Assembly: GCA_012729335.1 (NCBI GenBank)
Contig: JAAYDJ010000039.1
Coordinates: forward strand, 62,001-126,000
Reading direction: 5' to 3'
Length of the DNA stretch: 64,000 bases
Source: Bacteroidales bacterium
GTDB taxonomy: Bacteria; Bacteroidota; Bacteroidia; Bacteroidales; Prolixibacteraceae
The notes under the pieces were generated by a model. The model worked only from the letters and a program-made list of their open reading frames with translations. It was not told where the DNA came from and ran no database searches. The translations under genes and the position numbers were made by a program. This document shows positions 26,088 to 34,268 of this stretch, piece by piece; the stretch's first letter is position 1; every line of letters begins with the position of its first letter.

Positions 26088-26133
26088 GAAATGTAGGGTG
26101 ATATTTGGAAACCTCCAAATTGATAAATGTCAA
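26088..26133 (-). promoter_or_regulatory. FNR-type palindrome with a spaced -7 candidate upstream of the hexaheme gene
   Basis: TTGAT-AAAT-GTCAA at 26120-26133 matches the FNR site TTGAT-N4-ATCAA in nine of ten half-site bases. On the minus strand TACATTTC at 26095-26088 differs from TAnnTTTG by one base. If transcription starts about 7 bases later, the palindrome centre falls near -44, close to the usual activating position around -41.5. Confidence 0.55.
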
Positions 26134-26243
26134 TTATTTGGTTTACATATAACAAACAAAGGTCCGTCCGGAACTTCCGGGTACCGCAGTCGGGAGTTTC
26201 GTTCAGATTTCCTTTTTTTTGCAGGGGAAGGGGGATTTGTGTA

Positions 26244-26990
26244 TCAGCCGTTACGGCTGAGGGCCACCAGTCCCTCCTCGTCGAGGATTTCGAAGCTCTT
26301 GCCATGGGTAGCGACCAGTCCCGAATCCTTGAATTCCGACAGAACCCTGACGAAGCTCTCCTTGGTCATGGCCGACATGTCGGCCAGCTCCTGCCTGCTG
26401 AATGGAATATAAAAGGGATTCTGGAGAAAAATGTCGTTTTTGAGCCGGAGCAGGGTGTCGGCGACTTTGCCGGGCATATATTTCTGGGTGAGCATGACCA
26501 GGGTATTGAACATCTGGTGGCTCTGCTGATGATACTTTTCAAGGAAGGCCAGGGTGAAATGGAGGTTTGAAAAGAGCAGTTCCACGATCCTGGCGGAATC
26601 GATAAAACAGCATTCCACATCGGTTACCGCCGTCACAGTAAAAGGTCTGAGGCTCTGGGTCAGGATCTCCCCGGAAACAATGATGTCTGAATCTTTGACA
26701 ATCTTAACGATCAGGTTCTTATGATTGTCCCCTTCCACATATACCTTTGCGATGCCCTTGCGAAAACAGATGATGTGGGAAGATCCCGTGTTTTGCTTGA
26801 AAATGGTTTCCCCCGTGCGGAACCTTACCTCCTGTTTGTTCTGCACCAGCATATCCATCTCTTCAGCCGACAATTTCTGAAAGAGGTTACCCTCTTCCCC
26901 CTTGAAGCAGGACTTACAGCAAAAGTTGCGGCACAGGTCGCAATCACCGGTGCGTTTATGATGAATTAACTTAAAAGCTATGTTATTCAA
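26244..26990 (-). CDS. Crp/Fnr family regulator with N-terminal Cys cluster
   Basis: A 248-residue regulator with a cyclic-nucleotide-type sensor fold (about 35-150), a long dimer helix and a C-terminal helix-turn-helix (FSRQELADMSAMTKESFVRVL). The N-terminus holds C17, C20, C24, C25 and C28 (CDLCRNFCCKSC), which could bind an iron-sulfur cluster like FNR. Recognition-helix residues Glu and Arg (KESFVR) match those that contact the TTGA half site. The first codon appears to be TTG at 26990; I found no in-frame ATG upstream that keeps the Cys cluster. It lies just upstream of the cytochrome operon on the same strand and is its probable oxygen or redox switch. Confidence 0.85.
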   Translation of the reverse strand: MNNIAFKLIHHKRTGDCDLCRNFCCKSCFKGEEGNLFQKLSAEEMDMLVQNKQEVRFRTGETIFKQNTGSSHIICFRKGIAKVYVEGDNHKNLIVKIVKDSDIIVSGEILTQSLRPFTVTAVTDVECCFIDSARIVELLFSNLHFTLAFLEKYHQQSHQMFNTLVMLTQKYMPGKVADTLLRLKNDIFLQNPFYIPFSRQELADMSAMTKESFVRVLSEFKDSGLVATHGKSFEILDEEGLVALSRNG

Positions 26991-27078
26991 ACCGTTACAG
27001 TTATACGGGAATGGGGTGCAGGCCCATCCTGAAATTGGCAGATAAAGATATAAAAATCTTTATAAACCACAAGCTCTG

Positions 27079-30000
27079 TCAGTATTCATCCCAGCTTTTT
27101 ATGGCCAGTTTTTCGGGGGCGTATTTGCAGATGGCATAGACGAAAGCTGAGGCCACCCGTGCGTTGGTGATCAACGGGATATTGAAATCGATGGCGCTGC
27201 GTCTGATCTGGTAGCCGTTGCGGAGTTCCCTGCGGGTGAAGTTCTTGGGGATATTGATGACCAGGTCGATTTTTTTCGAGGTGAGGTATTCAATGGTATT
27301 GGGGTGCCGGTCTTCCTCATCGGGCCAGTGAAGCAGGGTGTTTTCCACGCCGTGGTCCATGAAATACCTGTGTGTTCCCTCGGTGGCGTAGAGGTGGAAT
27401 CCCCGCTCCCTGAGCATGCGCGCGCTGGCCAGCAGTTCCACCTTGGAACGGGAAGGCCCCGACGAGATGAGGATGTTCTTTTCCGGGATGGTATAACCCA
27501 CCGAAAGCATGGCTTTGAGAATGGCTTCGTAGTAGTTCTCACCGATGCATCCCACCTCTCCTGTGGAAGCCATGTCCACACCCAGTACCGGGTCGGCATT
27601 CAGCAGCCGCGCAAAGGAGAACTGGGGGGCCTTCACCCCTACATAATCGAGCTCAAAGAGCGATTTATCGGGTTTGTCCACATGTTGCCCCAGCATCACC
27701 CTGGCAGCAATGTCGATCAGGTTAATCTTCATCACCTTGGAGACAAAGGGGAAGCTGCGGGAGGCCCTGAGGTTGCATTCGATTACCTTGATATCGTTGT
27801 CACGGGCCAGAAACTGAATATTGAAAGGCCCGGTGATCTGGAGTGATCCGGCGATTTTGCGGGAGATTTTCTTGACCCGGCGGATGGTTTCCACATAAAG
27901 TTTTTGCGGGGGGAAGACAATGGTGGCATCGCCAGAATGAACCCCGGCAAATTCTACGTGCTCCGAAATGGCGTAGGCGATGATTTCCCCGTTGGAAGCT
28001 ACGGCGTCCATTTCAATCTCCTTGGCCTGCTCTATGAATTCGCTCACTACCACAGGGTGCTCTTTGGAGACGGCAGCCGCCATATTCAGGAAATATTCGA
28101 GCTGTTCATCGTTGGCCACCACATTCATGGCGGCACCCGACAACACATAGGATGGTCTGATGAGTACGGGATAACCCACCTGGTCGATAAAGCGGCGGAT
28201 ATCACCTGTGGTGGAGAGCTTGGCCCACCGGGGCTGGTCGACACCCAGCCGGTCAAGCAGCGAGGAGAATTTATCGCGGTCTTCAGCGCGGTCGATATTC
28301 TCAGGGGAAGTTCCCAGGATCGGCACATTCCTGCGCCACAGCTTCATGGCCAGGTTATTGGGGATCTGACCGCCCACCGACAGAACCACCCCCAGGGGCT
28401 GTTCCAGCTCGGTAATGTCCAGTACCCGCTCAAAACTGAGTTCATCAAAGTAAAGCCGGTCACAGGTATCATAATCGGTACTTACCGTTTCAGGATTATA
28501 ATTGATCATCACTGAGCGGTAGTTCTGTTTGTGAATGGACTTCACGGCGTTTACCGAGCACCAGTCGAATTCGACGGAACTGCCGATGCGGTAAGCTCCT
28601 GATCCGAGGACAATCACGCTGCGCCCGTCGTGGGTAAAATCCACGTCGTGCTGTGTCCCGTGATAGGTGACATAGAGATAGTTGGTCACGGCAGGGTACT
28701 CACCTGCCAGGGTGTCGATCTGCCTGACCACGGGAAGAATTCCCAGTTGTTTGCGGTACTCCCTCACCCTCAGAAGGTTCTCCTCGACATGGGCATTGTC
28801 GCCCTTGAGCACCAGCCGGGAAATCTGAAAATCGGAAAATCCGCTTTGTTTGGCGTCACGGAGCAGTTCCGGGGGGAGGGCTTCCAGTGTACTACAAGCC
28901 AGCAATTGGTTGCGGATCGCGAAGATTTGGTGCAGTTTGCCCAGGAACCACCGGTCGATGCGGGTCCGGCCGTGGATCTCGTCGATGGTATATCCCTTGT
29001 GGAAAGCTTCGGCGATGGCAAAAATACGGCGGTCGGTGGGATGGGCGAGTTCCTCTTCGATGGCTTCAATGGTGATTTCCTCGCGGTTGGCCACGAAGCC
29101 ATGCATACCGGTACCGGTCATGCGGATTCCCTTTTGAATGGCTTCCTCAAAGGTGCGGCCGATGGCCATGATTTCACCCACGCTTTTCATGGAACTGCCG
29201 ATGGTCCGCGACACCCCGTAAAACTTACTGAGGTCCCAGCGGGGTATTTTCACCACACAGTAGTCGAGGGCGGGTTCAAAGCAGGCTGTGGTTTCGCGGG
29301 TGACGGCATTTTTCAGTTGGTGGAGGCCATAGCCCAGGCCCAGTTTGGCCGCCACAAAAGCCAGGGGGTAGCCTGTGGCTTTGGAGGCCAGGGCGGAGGA
29401 GCGCGAGAGCCGGGCATTCACCTCGATTACGCGGTAATCCTCGGAGGCCGGATCCAGGGCAAACTGCACATTGCATTCGCCGACCACCCCCACTCTGCGG
29501 ATGATTTGGATGGCAATGGCCCGCAGCTTATGGTACTCGGCATTGGTCAGGGTCTGGGAGGGAGCCACCACAATGCTCTCCCCGGTATGGATCCCCAGAG
29601 GGTCGAAATTTTCCATGTTACAGACCGTGATACAGTTGTCAAAGCGGTCGCGGACCACCTCATACTCCACTTCCTTCCATCCCTTGAGGGATTCCTCCAC
29701 CAGGATCTGGGGACTGTAGGTAAACGCCTTTGCAGCCAGTTCCCGCAGCTCCTGGCCGTTGCTGCAAAACCCGCTCCCCAGTCCGCCCAGGGTGTAGGCC
29801 GCCCTGATAATGAGCGGAAACCCCAGTTCTTCAGCCGCCGCCAGGGCCCCCTCCATATTAACCGCCGCCATGCTGCGGGGCGTCTTCACCCCGATTTCTC
29901 CCAGCATGCGCGCAAAAAGCTCGCGATCCTCGGTTTCCATGATGGCCTCCACAGGCGTACCCAATACCCTGAGTCCATACTTCTCCAGTACACCCGCCTT

Positions 30001-30309
30001 ATGCAGGGATACCCCACAGTTGAGGGCCGTCTGCCCCCCGAAGGCCAGCATGATCCCCTCAGGCTGCTCCTTTTTGATCACCTCCTCCACGAAAAAGGGA
30101 GTCACCGGCAAAAAGTAGATCTTGTCGGCAATCTCTTCCGAAGTTTGTATGGTGGCGATATTGGGATTGATCAGCACCGTGTAGATGCCTTCCTCCTTGA
30201 GGGCTTTGAGCGCCTGGGAGCCACTATAGTCGAATTCTCCCGCTTCTCCGATTTTAAGAGCCCCCGAACCCAGAAGCAGTACTTTTTTTATTTTAGGATC
30301 TGTCATCAT
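27079..30309 (-). CDS. carB: Carbamoyl-phosphate synthase large chain
   Basis: This is the large subunit (about 1076 residues) that makes carbamoyl phosphate for arginine and pyrimidines. Two ATP-grasp halves are visible, beginning VLLLGSGALKIGEAGEFDYSG and VIVLGSGAYRIGSSVEFDW. Each has its own ATP-binding segments. The C-terminal MGS-type allosteric domain has the segment LISSGPSRSKVELLASARML. ATG 30309 (or the next ATG at 30306) is chosen. The longer reading to 30465 overlaps carA and has no family match. It is 19 bases below carA, so they form one unit controlled from the carA leader. Confidence 0.97.
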   Translation of the reverse strand: MMTDPKIKKVLLLGSGALKIGEAGEFDYSGSQALKALKEEGIYTVLINPNIATIQTSEEIADKIYFLPVTPFFVEEVIKKEQPEGIMLAFGGQTALNCGVSLHKAGVLEKYGLRVLGTPVEAIMETEDRELFARMLGEIGVKTPRSMAAVNMEGALAAAEELGFPLIIRAAYTLGGLGSGFCSNGQELRELAAKAFTYSPQILVEESLKGWKEVEYEVVRDRFDNCITVCNMENFDPLGIHTGESIVVAPSQTLTNAEYHKLRAIAIQIIRRVGVVGECNVQFALDPASEDYRVIEVNARLSRSSALASKATGYPLAFVAAKLGLGYGLHQLKNAVTRETTACFEPALDYCVVKIPRWDLSKFYGVSRTIGSSMKSVGEIMAIGRTFEEAIQKGIRMTGTGMHGFVANREEITIEAIEEELAHPTDRRIFAIAEAFHKGYTIDEIHGRTRIDRWFLGKLHQIFAIRNQLLACSTLEALPPELLRDAKQSGFSDFQISRLVLKGDNAHVEENLLRVREYRKQLGILPVVRQIDTLAGEYPAVTNYLYVTYHGTQHDVDFTHDGRSVIVLGSGAYRIGSSVEFDWCSVNAVKSIHKQNYRSVMINYNPETVSTDYDTCDRLYFDELSFERVLDITELEQPLGVVLSVGGQIPNNLAMKLWRRNVPILGTSPENIDRAEDRDKFSSLLDRLGVDQPRWAKLSTTGDIRRFIDQVGYPVLIRPSYVLSGAAMNVVANDEQLEYFLNMAAAVSKEHPVVVSEFIEQAKEIEMDAVASNGEIIAYAISEHVEFAGVHSGDATIVFPPQKLYVETIRRVKKISRKIAGSLQITGPFNIQFLARDNDIKVIECNLRASRSFPFVSKVMKINLIDIAARVMLGQHVDKPDKSLFELDYVGVKAPQFSFARLLNADPVLGVDMASTGEVGCIGENYYEAILKAMLSVGYTIPEKNILISSGPSRSKVELLASARMLRERGFHLYATEGTHRYFMDHGVENTLLHWPDEEDRHPNTIEYLTSKKIDLVINIPKNFTRRELRNGYQIRRSAIDFNIPLITNARVASAFVYAICKYAPEKLAIKSWDEY

Positions 30310-30328
30310 GTCTTTCGTTTGAAGATGA

Positions 30329-31399
30329 TTATCTATTTGGAACCATGGAACCCATGAAGTCGTCAAAGAGAAATTCTGTATCGACGGGACCGCTGGCGGC
30401 TTCGGGATGGAACTGCACCGAGAAAAAAGGTTTTTCCCGATGGCGGATACCTTCATTGGTGCCATCGTTTACGTTGGTAAAGAGGGGTTTCCAGTCGTCG
30501 GGCAGGGTATGGTCGTCGACGGCGTAGCCGTGGTTCTGGGAGGTGATAAAGCAACGGTTGGTACCATTGAGCAATACGGGCTGATTATGGCCGCGGTGGC
30601 CGAACTTCAGTTTGTAGGTGTCGGCGCCGGCGGCGCGCGCCAGAAGCTGGTTGCCCAGGCAGATGCCCATCACGGGCCTGCCCAGCGCCAGGGCCTTGCG
30701 GATGTTGACCACGGCCGGGCCGCAAAGGGCCGGATCACCCGGTCCATTGGAGAGGAGAACCCCGTCGTATTCCTCCCCGGTGAAATCATAATCCCAGGGG
30801 ACCCTCACCACGGTGGCATCCCGTTGCAGTAAACACCGGATGATGTTGGTCTTGACACCGCAATCTACCAGGACCACCCGCCGCGAACCCTGGCCGTACA
30901 CCACCGTTTCAGGAGTGCTTACACGGGCCACCAGGTTTTCCAGGTTGGGATCGTAGAAATCCACAGCCTCACCGGGGAATTCGATTTTTCCAAGCATGGA
31001 CCCCTTGGTGCGCAGGATTTTGGTCAGGGAGCGCGTGTCGATGCCGGTGATCCCGGGCACTCCGCTCTCCTGCAACCACTCAGCCAGACTGAAGGAAGCA
31101 TTCCAGTGGCTGTAGAGCCCGGCATAATCGGCCACCACCAACCCCGAAGCCATGATCCGCGGGGATTCATAATGACGGCTTAGCCCGTCGTGCATGCCCG
31201 CTGCGGGAACCCCGTAGTTGCCAATCATCGGAAACGTGGGCACCAGTATCTGCCCCACATAGGATGGATCGGTCAGGCTTTCAGGATAACCCGTCATCCC
31301 CGTGTAAAAAACCACCTCTCCGGCTACCGACCGGCGGTACCCAAACGACTTTCCCTCAAATACACTCCCGTCTTCCAGGACCAGTCTTACCTTACTCAT
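30329..31399 (-). CDS. carA: Carbamoyl-phosphate synthase small chain (glutaminase)
   Basis: The 356-residue subunit hydrolyses glutamine and passes ammonia to CarB. The N-terminal CPSase domain starts SKVRLVLEDGSVFEGKSFG. The class I glutamine amidotransferase domain has the nucleophile in MGICLGNQLLARAAG and His-Glu in FHPEAASGP. ATG 31399 is preferred to 31414. Transcription probably starts at the TATTTTTG element near 31550 and crosses a terminator-like hairpin before the gene. argR is divergent on the other side. Confidence 0.97.
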   Translation of the reverse strand: MSKVRLVLEDGSVFEGKSFGYRRSVAGEVVFYTGMTGYPESLTDPSYVGQILVPTFPMIGNYGVPAAGMHDGLSRHYESPRIMASGLVVADYAGLYSHWNASFSLAEWLQESGVPGITGIDTRSLTKILRTKGSMLGKIEFPGEAVDFYDPNLENLVARVSTPETVVYGQGSRRVVLVDCGVKTNIIRCLLQRDATVVRVPWDYDFTGEEYDGVLLSNGPGDPALCGPAVVNIRKALALGRPVMGICLGNQLLARAAGADTYKLKFGHRGHNQPVLLNGTNRCFITSQNHGYAVDDHTLPDDWKPLFTNVNDGTNEGIRHREKPFFSVQFHPEAASGPVDTEFLFDDFMGSMVPNR

Positions 31400-31426
31400 A
31401 GCTGTCATATGCACACTTTACAGGTT

Positions 31427-31467
31427 AAAAAAAATGCGTTTGCCCTGTCTGTCAGGATCAAACGCAT
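31427..31467 (-). terminator. Terminator hairpin inside the carA leader (candidate attenuator)
   Basis: On the minus strand the arm 31467-31459 pairs perfectly over nine bases with 31442-31434 (ATGCGTTTG / CAAACGCAT). An inner CCTG/CAGG stem adds four pairs (31444-31447 with 31453-31456). Eight Ts follow directly (31434-31427). It lies between the carA promoter and the carA ATG, about 28 bases before the gene. It therefore should cut leader transcripts unless an alternative fold upstream (31468-31500, able to form CTGC/GCAG pairings) or a regulator prevents it. Confidence 0.75.
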
Positions 31468-31545
31468 CGCTGCCGCAAGCCGGAAGCAGGCCGAAAAAGA
31501 AAATGTCTACCCATAACCCCGGGATTCAATATTAATTTCCGGGGA

Positions 31546-31553
31546 CAAAAATA
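31546..31553 (-). promoter_or_regulatory. -7 promoter element of carAB
   Basis: On the minus strand TATTTTTG (31553-31546) matches TAnnTTTG exactly. It predicts a carA leader of roughly 140 bases, which contains the terminator-like hairpin. Confidence 0.55.
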
Positions 31554-31595
31554 TAAAAAAAGCAGAGAAAAATCGATTCCGGAGTGATTATTGTA

Positions 31596-31628
31596 TATTT
31601 TTGCACAATATTAATGCATAATAATTCA
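31596..31628 (+). promoter_or_regulatory. argR promoter and ARG-box-like operator
   Basis: TATTTTTG at 31596-31603 matches the -7 consensus. TGCAT-AATA-ATTCA at 31615-31628 differs by one base from the ArgR half-site pattern TGAAT-N4-ATTCA and ends directly before the argR ATG at 31629. An operator between transcription start and ATG fits autorepression. Confidence 0.55.
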
Positions 31629-32117
31629 ATGGAGAAAAACAAGCAGGAGCGGCAGGAGATGGTCAGGCAGCTGATCAGGGCAGGGCGTCTGGGGAGCCAG
31701 GAGGAGTTGCTGACCTTGCTGCGGGAGAGGGGATTCAGCTGTACGCAGGCGACCCTTTCGCGTGATATGCATGAGATGAAGGTGGTCAAGCTGCCCGGGG
31801 GAGTGAGCGGGTATGTGTACGTGCTTCCCGACGAGGTGTTGCTCCGCGGCAGTGAAGAGCAGTTACGGGTCAATTACCTGGCCGACGGTTTCCGTGACCT
31901 GCGTATATCGGGGAACCTGGCGGTGATCCGTACCTACCCGGGGTATGCCAGCAGTATTGCCGCGGTCATCGATGCCGCCCAGCCCGCAGAGATCCTGGGA
32001 ACCGTTGCCGGCGACGACACCATTCTCGTGATCCTGAGTGAGGGAACCACGCGGGAACAACTGACCACAAGGCTGGTGAAGATCATGCCCTATCTGAAAA
32101 CCAGGGAGGGTTTCTGA
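31629..32117 (+). CDS. argR: Arginine repressor ArgR
   Basis: ATG 31629 (MEKNKQER) gives 162 residues, the usual ArgR length. The N-terminal winged helix (GRLGSQEELLTLLRERGFSCTQATLSRDMHEM) binds ARG boxes. The C-terminal domain has the hexamer/arginine-binding segments AVIRTYPGYASSIAAVIDAA and ILGTVAGDDTILVIL with the conserved GDD. It reads divergently from carAB and starts the rightward arginine gene string, so it can control both sides. Confidence 0.95.
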   Translation: MEKNKQERQEMVRQLIRAGRLGSQEELLTLLRERGFSCTQATLSRDMHEMKVVKLPGGVSGYVYVLPDEVLLRGSEEQLRVNYLADGFRDLRISGNLAVIRTYPGYASSIAAVIDAAQPAEILGTVAGDDTILVILSEGTTREQLTTRLVKIMPYLKTREGF

Positions 32118-32194
32118 CTTGCAACCATCGGGGAAGAACCACCAGAAAGATAAAACACAAAGAACCAATTTAAAATATTCCGTACTGTGAACAA

Positions 32195-32202
32195 TAATTT
32201 TG
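32195..32202 (+). promoter_or_regulatory. -7 promoter element before the GNAT gene
   Basis: TAATTTTG matches TAnnTTTG exactly. A weak ARG-box-like match, TGAAC-AATA-ATTTT (32188-32201), overlaps it. If used, it rules out the TTG/GTG readings upstream and supports ATG 32214 with a very short leader. Confidence 0.4.
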
Positions 32203-32213
32203 CCACTGAAGTC

Positions 32214-32906
32214 ATGGTAGAAGAGAAGAAGACAAAGGAACTGAAGCACATCACCGTGGAGGTGGCCGGGGAACGGCATCTCCGGTATGTCGACACCATC
32301 AATGACACCATTGACATGGCAGCCAGGCAGCGTGGAACGGGAATTGCCCGCCGCACCTATGATTACCTGGCCTCAAAGATGAAGGAGGGCAAGGCGATCA
32401 TCGCCCTGGAGGGGGAGGTGTTTGCCGGTTTCTGTTACATAGAATCGTGGGGTACCGCCCGCTATGTGGCCAATTCCGGATTGATTGTCAGTCCTGAGTA
32501 TCGGGGGATCGGCCTGGCCAAGGAGATCAAGAAGAAGGCTTTTGAGCTCTCGCGCACCAAATTTCCGGAAGCCAAGCTTTTCGGGCTCACCACCGGGCTG
32601 GCCGTGATGAAAATCAACCATTCTCTGGGTTACCGCCCCGTCACCTATTCGGAACTCACCGATGACGAGGAGTTCTGGAAGGGATGCCAGGGATGCGTCA
32701 ATTACGACATCCTGCAACGGATGAACCGTTCCAAATGCCTCTGCACGGGAATGCTCTATGACCCCGCCTGGGAAACCGGGAAAAACGGCAACGGCAGTGA
32801 AATCAAAAAGAGATCCCTGCTGGAATACCTCAGCAAACTCAATCCGAAGCACGCCTTGCATCTTCTTGAAAAATACCGGCAACACAAAAAAGAAAACAAG
32901 ATATGA
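32214..32906 (+). CDS. GNAT N-acetyltransferase, probable acyl-glutamate synthase of arginine synthesis
   Basis: This is a 230-residue acyltransferase. The acetyl/succinyl-CoA site is VSPEYRGIGLAKEIKKKAFEL, and NHSLGYRPVTYSEL closes the GNAT fold. A Cys-containing segment (CQGCVNYDILQ...KCLCTGMLYDP) and a basic Lys-rich tail follow. In Bacteroidota a GNAT gene of this kind sits between argR and argG and is thought to make the N-acylglutamate that starts the pathway. The partner carbamoyltransferase points to the succinyl form. The exact substrate is inferred from context. The gene lies between argR and argG. Confidence 0.8.
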   Translation: MVEEKKTKELKHITVEVAGERHLRYVDTINDTIDMAARQRGTGIARRTYDYLASKMKEGKAIIALEGEVFAGFCYIESWGTARYVANSGLIVSPEYRGIGLAKEIKKKAFELSRTKFPEAKLFGLTTGLAVMKINHSLGYRPVTYSELTDDEEFWKGCQGCVNYDILQRMNRSKCLCTGMLYDPAWETGKNGNGSEIKKRSLLEYLSKLNPKHALHLLEKYRQHKKENKI

Positions 32907-32909
32907 AAG

Positions 32910-33025
32910 TCGCATGGTGCTTCGACCACATAAGGACATATATATATTTGCCCCATGCGAAACGAAGTTCGGCGGAGCACCGCGGAGCCAATTCCATGGG
33001 CGTGAAGCACTTAAACCAGCTTCAC
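32910..33025 (+). promoter_or_regulatory. argG promoter and structured leader
   Basis: TATATTTG at 32943-32950 is an exact -7 match. It lies between the arms of a perfect inverted repeat, TCGCATGG (32910-32917) and CCATGCGA (32953-32960). The leader of about 110 bases contains a second hairpin, GTGAAGC (33002-33008) with GCTTCAC (33019-33025), without a T run. AATGA-N8-TCATT (33037-33054) is a weak operator-like dyad. Confidence 0.45.
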
Positions 33026-33071
33026 TTCGATTTATAAATGAAGAGCAAGTCATTAACAAACAACCATACTA

Positions 33072-34268
33072 ATGAAAGAGAAATTGGTACTCGCCTACAG
33101 CGGCGGACTCGACACCTCGTTTTGCGTCAAATATCTCACGGAAGAGAAGGGATTTGAAGTATACACGGCCATTGCCAACACCGGGGGGTTCTCAGAAGAG
33201 GAACTCCGGAAGGTGGAGGAGAAGGCATACCGCCTGGGAGCCAGGGAACATGTTACCCTGGACATCACCCGGGAGTATTACGACAAATGCATCAGGTATA
33301 TGGTGTACGGGAATGTGTTGCGCAACCACACCTACCCCGTGTCGGTCAGTTCGGAGCGGGTTTTCCAGGCCATTGCCATTATAGAGTATGCCAGAAAAAT
33401 GGGAGCCCGTTATGTGGCACATGGCAGCACGGGGGCAGGTAATGACCAGGTCCGTTTTGACCTGACCTTTCAGGTTCTTGCCCCGGGGATCCAGATCATC
33501 ACTCCCATCAGGGATCTGGGGCTGAGCCGTGACCAGGAGATCGCTTATCTGAGGGAGCATGGCGTGGAGGAGGATTTCACGCGCATGCAATACTCCATCA
33601 ACCAGGGATTGTGGGGGACCAGCATCGGGGGTAAAGAAACCCTGACCTCTTCGCAGGCCCTTCCTGAGGAGGCCTATCCGCGGCAGCTTACCGCCCAGGG
33701 ATCATGTGATCTGGAACTGACCTATGAGAAGGGGGAACTGAAGGCCATCGACGGCCGCACCTATGAAAGCGGCCCGGCCCTCATCCGCGCCCTGGAAGAG
33801 ATGGCCGCCCCGTGGGCCATCGGCCGCGACATGCATGTCGGCGACACCATCATCGGCATCAAGGGAAGGGTCGGCTTTGAAGCGGCGGCCCCCCTGATGA
33901 CCATCAAAGCCCACCACCTCCTCGAAAAGCATACCCTGACCAAATGGCAACTCTATTGGAAGGAACAGATCGCCAACTGGTATGGCATGTTCCTTCACGA
34001 GGCCATGTACCTCGATCCCGTCATGCGTAACATGGAAACCTTCCTGGAAAGCACACAGGAAACGGTCAATGGCAAGGTATTTCTCAGGTTGCTTCCCTAT
34101 CGCTTCGAACTGAGAGGCATCGAATCGCCCAACGACCTGATGAATTCCGCTTTCGGACATTATGGCGAAGAGAGCAAAGCCTGGAGTGGCGAAGACGTGA
34201 AAGGATTTACGGCCATCCTCGGGAATGCCCAGAAAATCTATTATACGGTAAACAAATGGAAAAAATAA
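33072..34268 (+). CDS. argG: Argininosuccinate synthase
   Basis: This 398-residue enzyme joins citrulline and aspartate with ATP. The N-terminal PP-motif LAYSGGLDTSF binds ATP. The middle holds HGSTGAGNDQVRFD, and DFTRMQYSINQGLWGTSIGG is the citrulline/aspartate region. The C-terminal dimer arm follows. In this lineage citrulline comes from acyl-citrulline, so it acts after the ArgE-like deacylase. Its last codons overlap argC by 13 bases, which couples the two. Confidence 0.96.
   Translation: MKEKLVLAYSGGLDTSFCVKYLTEEKGFEVYTAIANTGGFSEEELRKVEEKAYRLGAREHVTLDITREYYDKCIRYMVYGNVLRNHTYPVSVSSERVFQAIAIIEYARKMGARYVAHGSTGAGNDQVRFDLTFQVLAPGIQIITPIRDLGLSRDQEIAYLREHGVEEDFTRMQYSINQGLWGTSIGGKETLTSSQALPEEAYPRQLTAQGSCDLELTYEKGELKAIDGRTYESGPALIRALEEMAAPWAIGRDMHVGDTIIGIKGRVGFEAAAPLMTIKAHHLLEKHTLTKWQLYWKEQIANWYGMFLHEAMYLDPVMRNMETFLESTQETVNGKVFLRLLPYRFELRGIESPNDLMNSAFGHYGEESKAWSGEDVKGFTAILGNAQKIYYTVNKWKK

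Noticed and set aside
28630-30357. Rightward open frame of about 575 codons
   Set aside because: It is the antisense shadow of carB, which is unambiguous.
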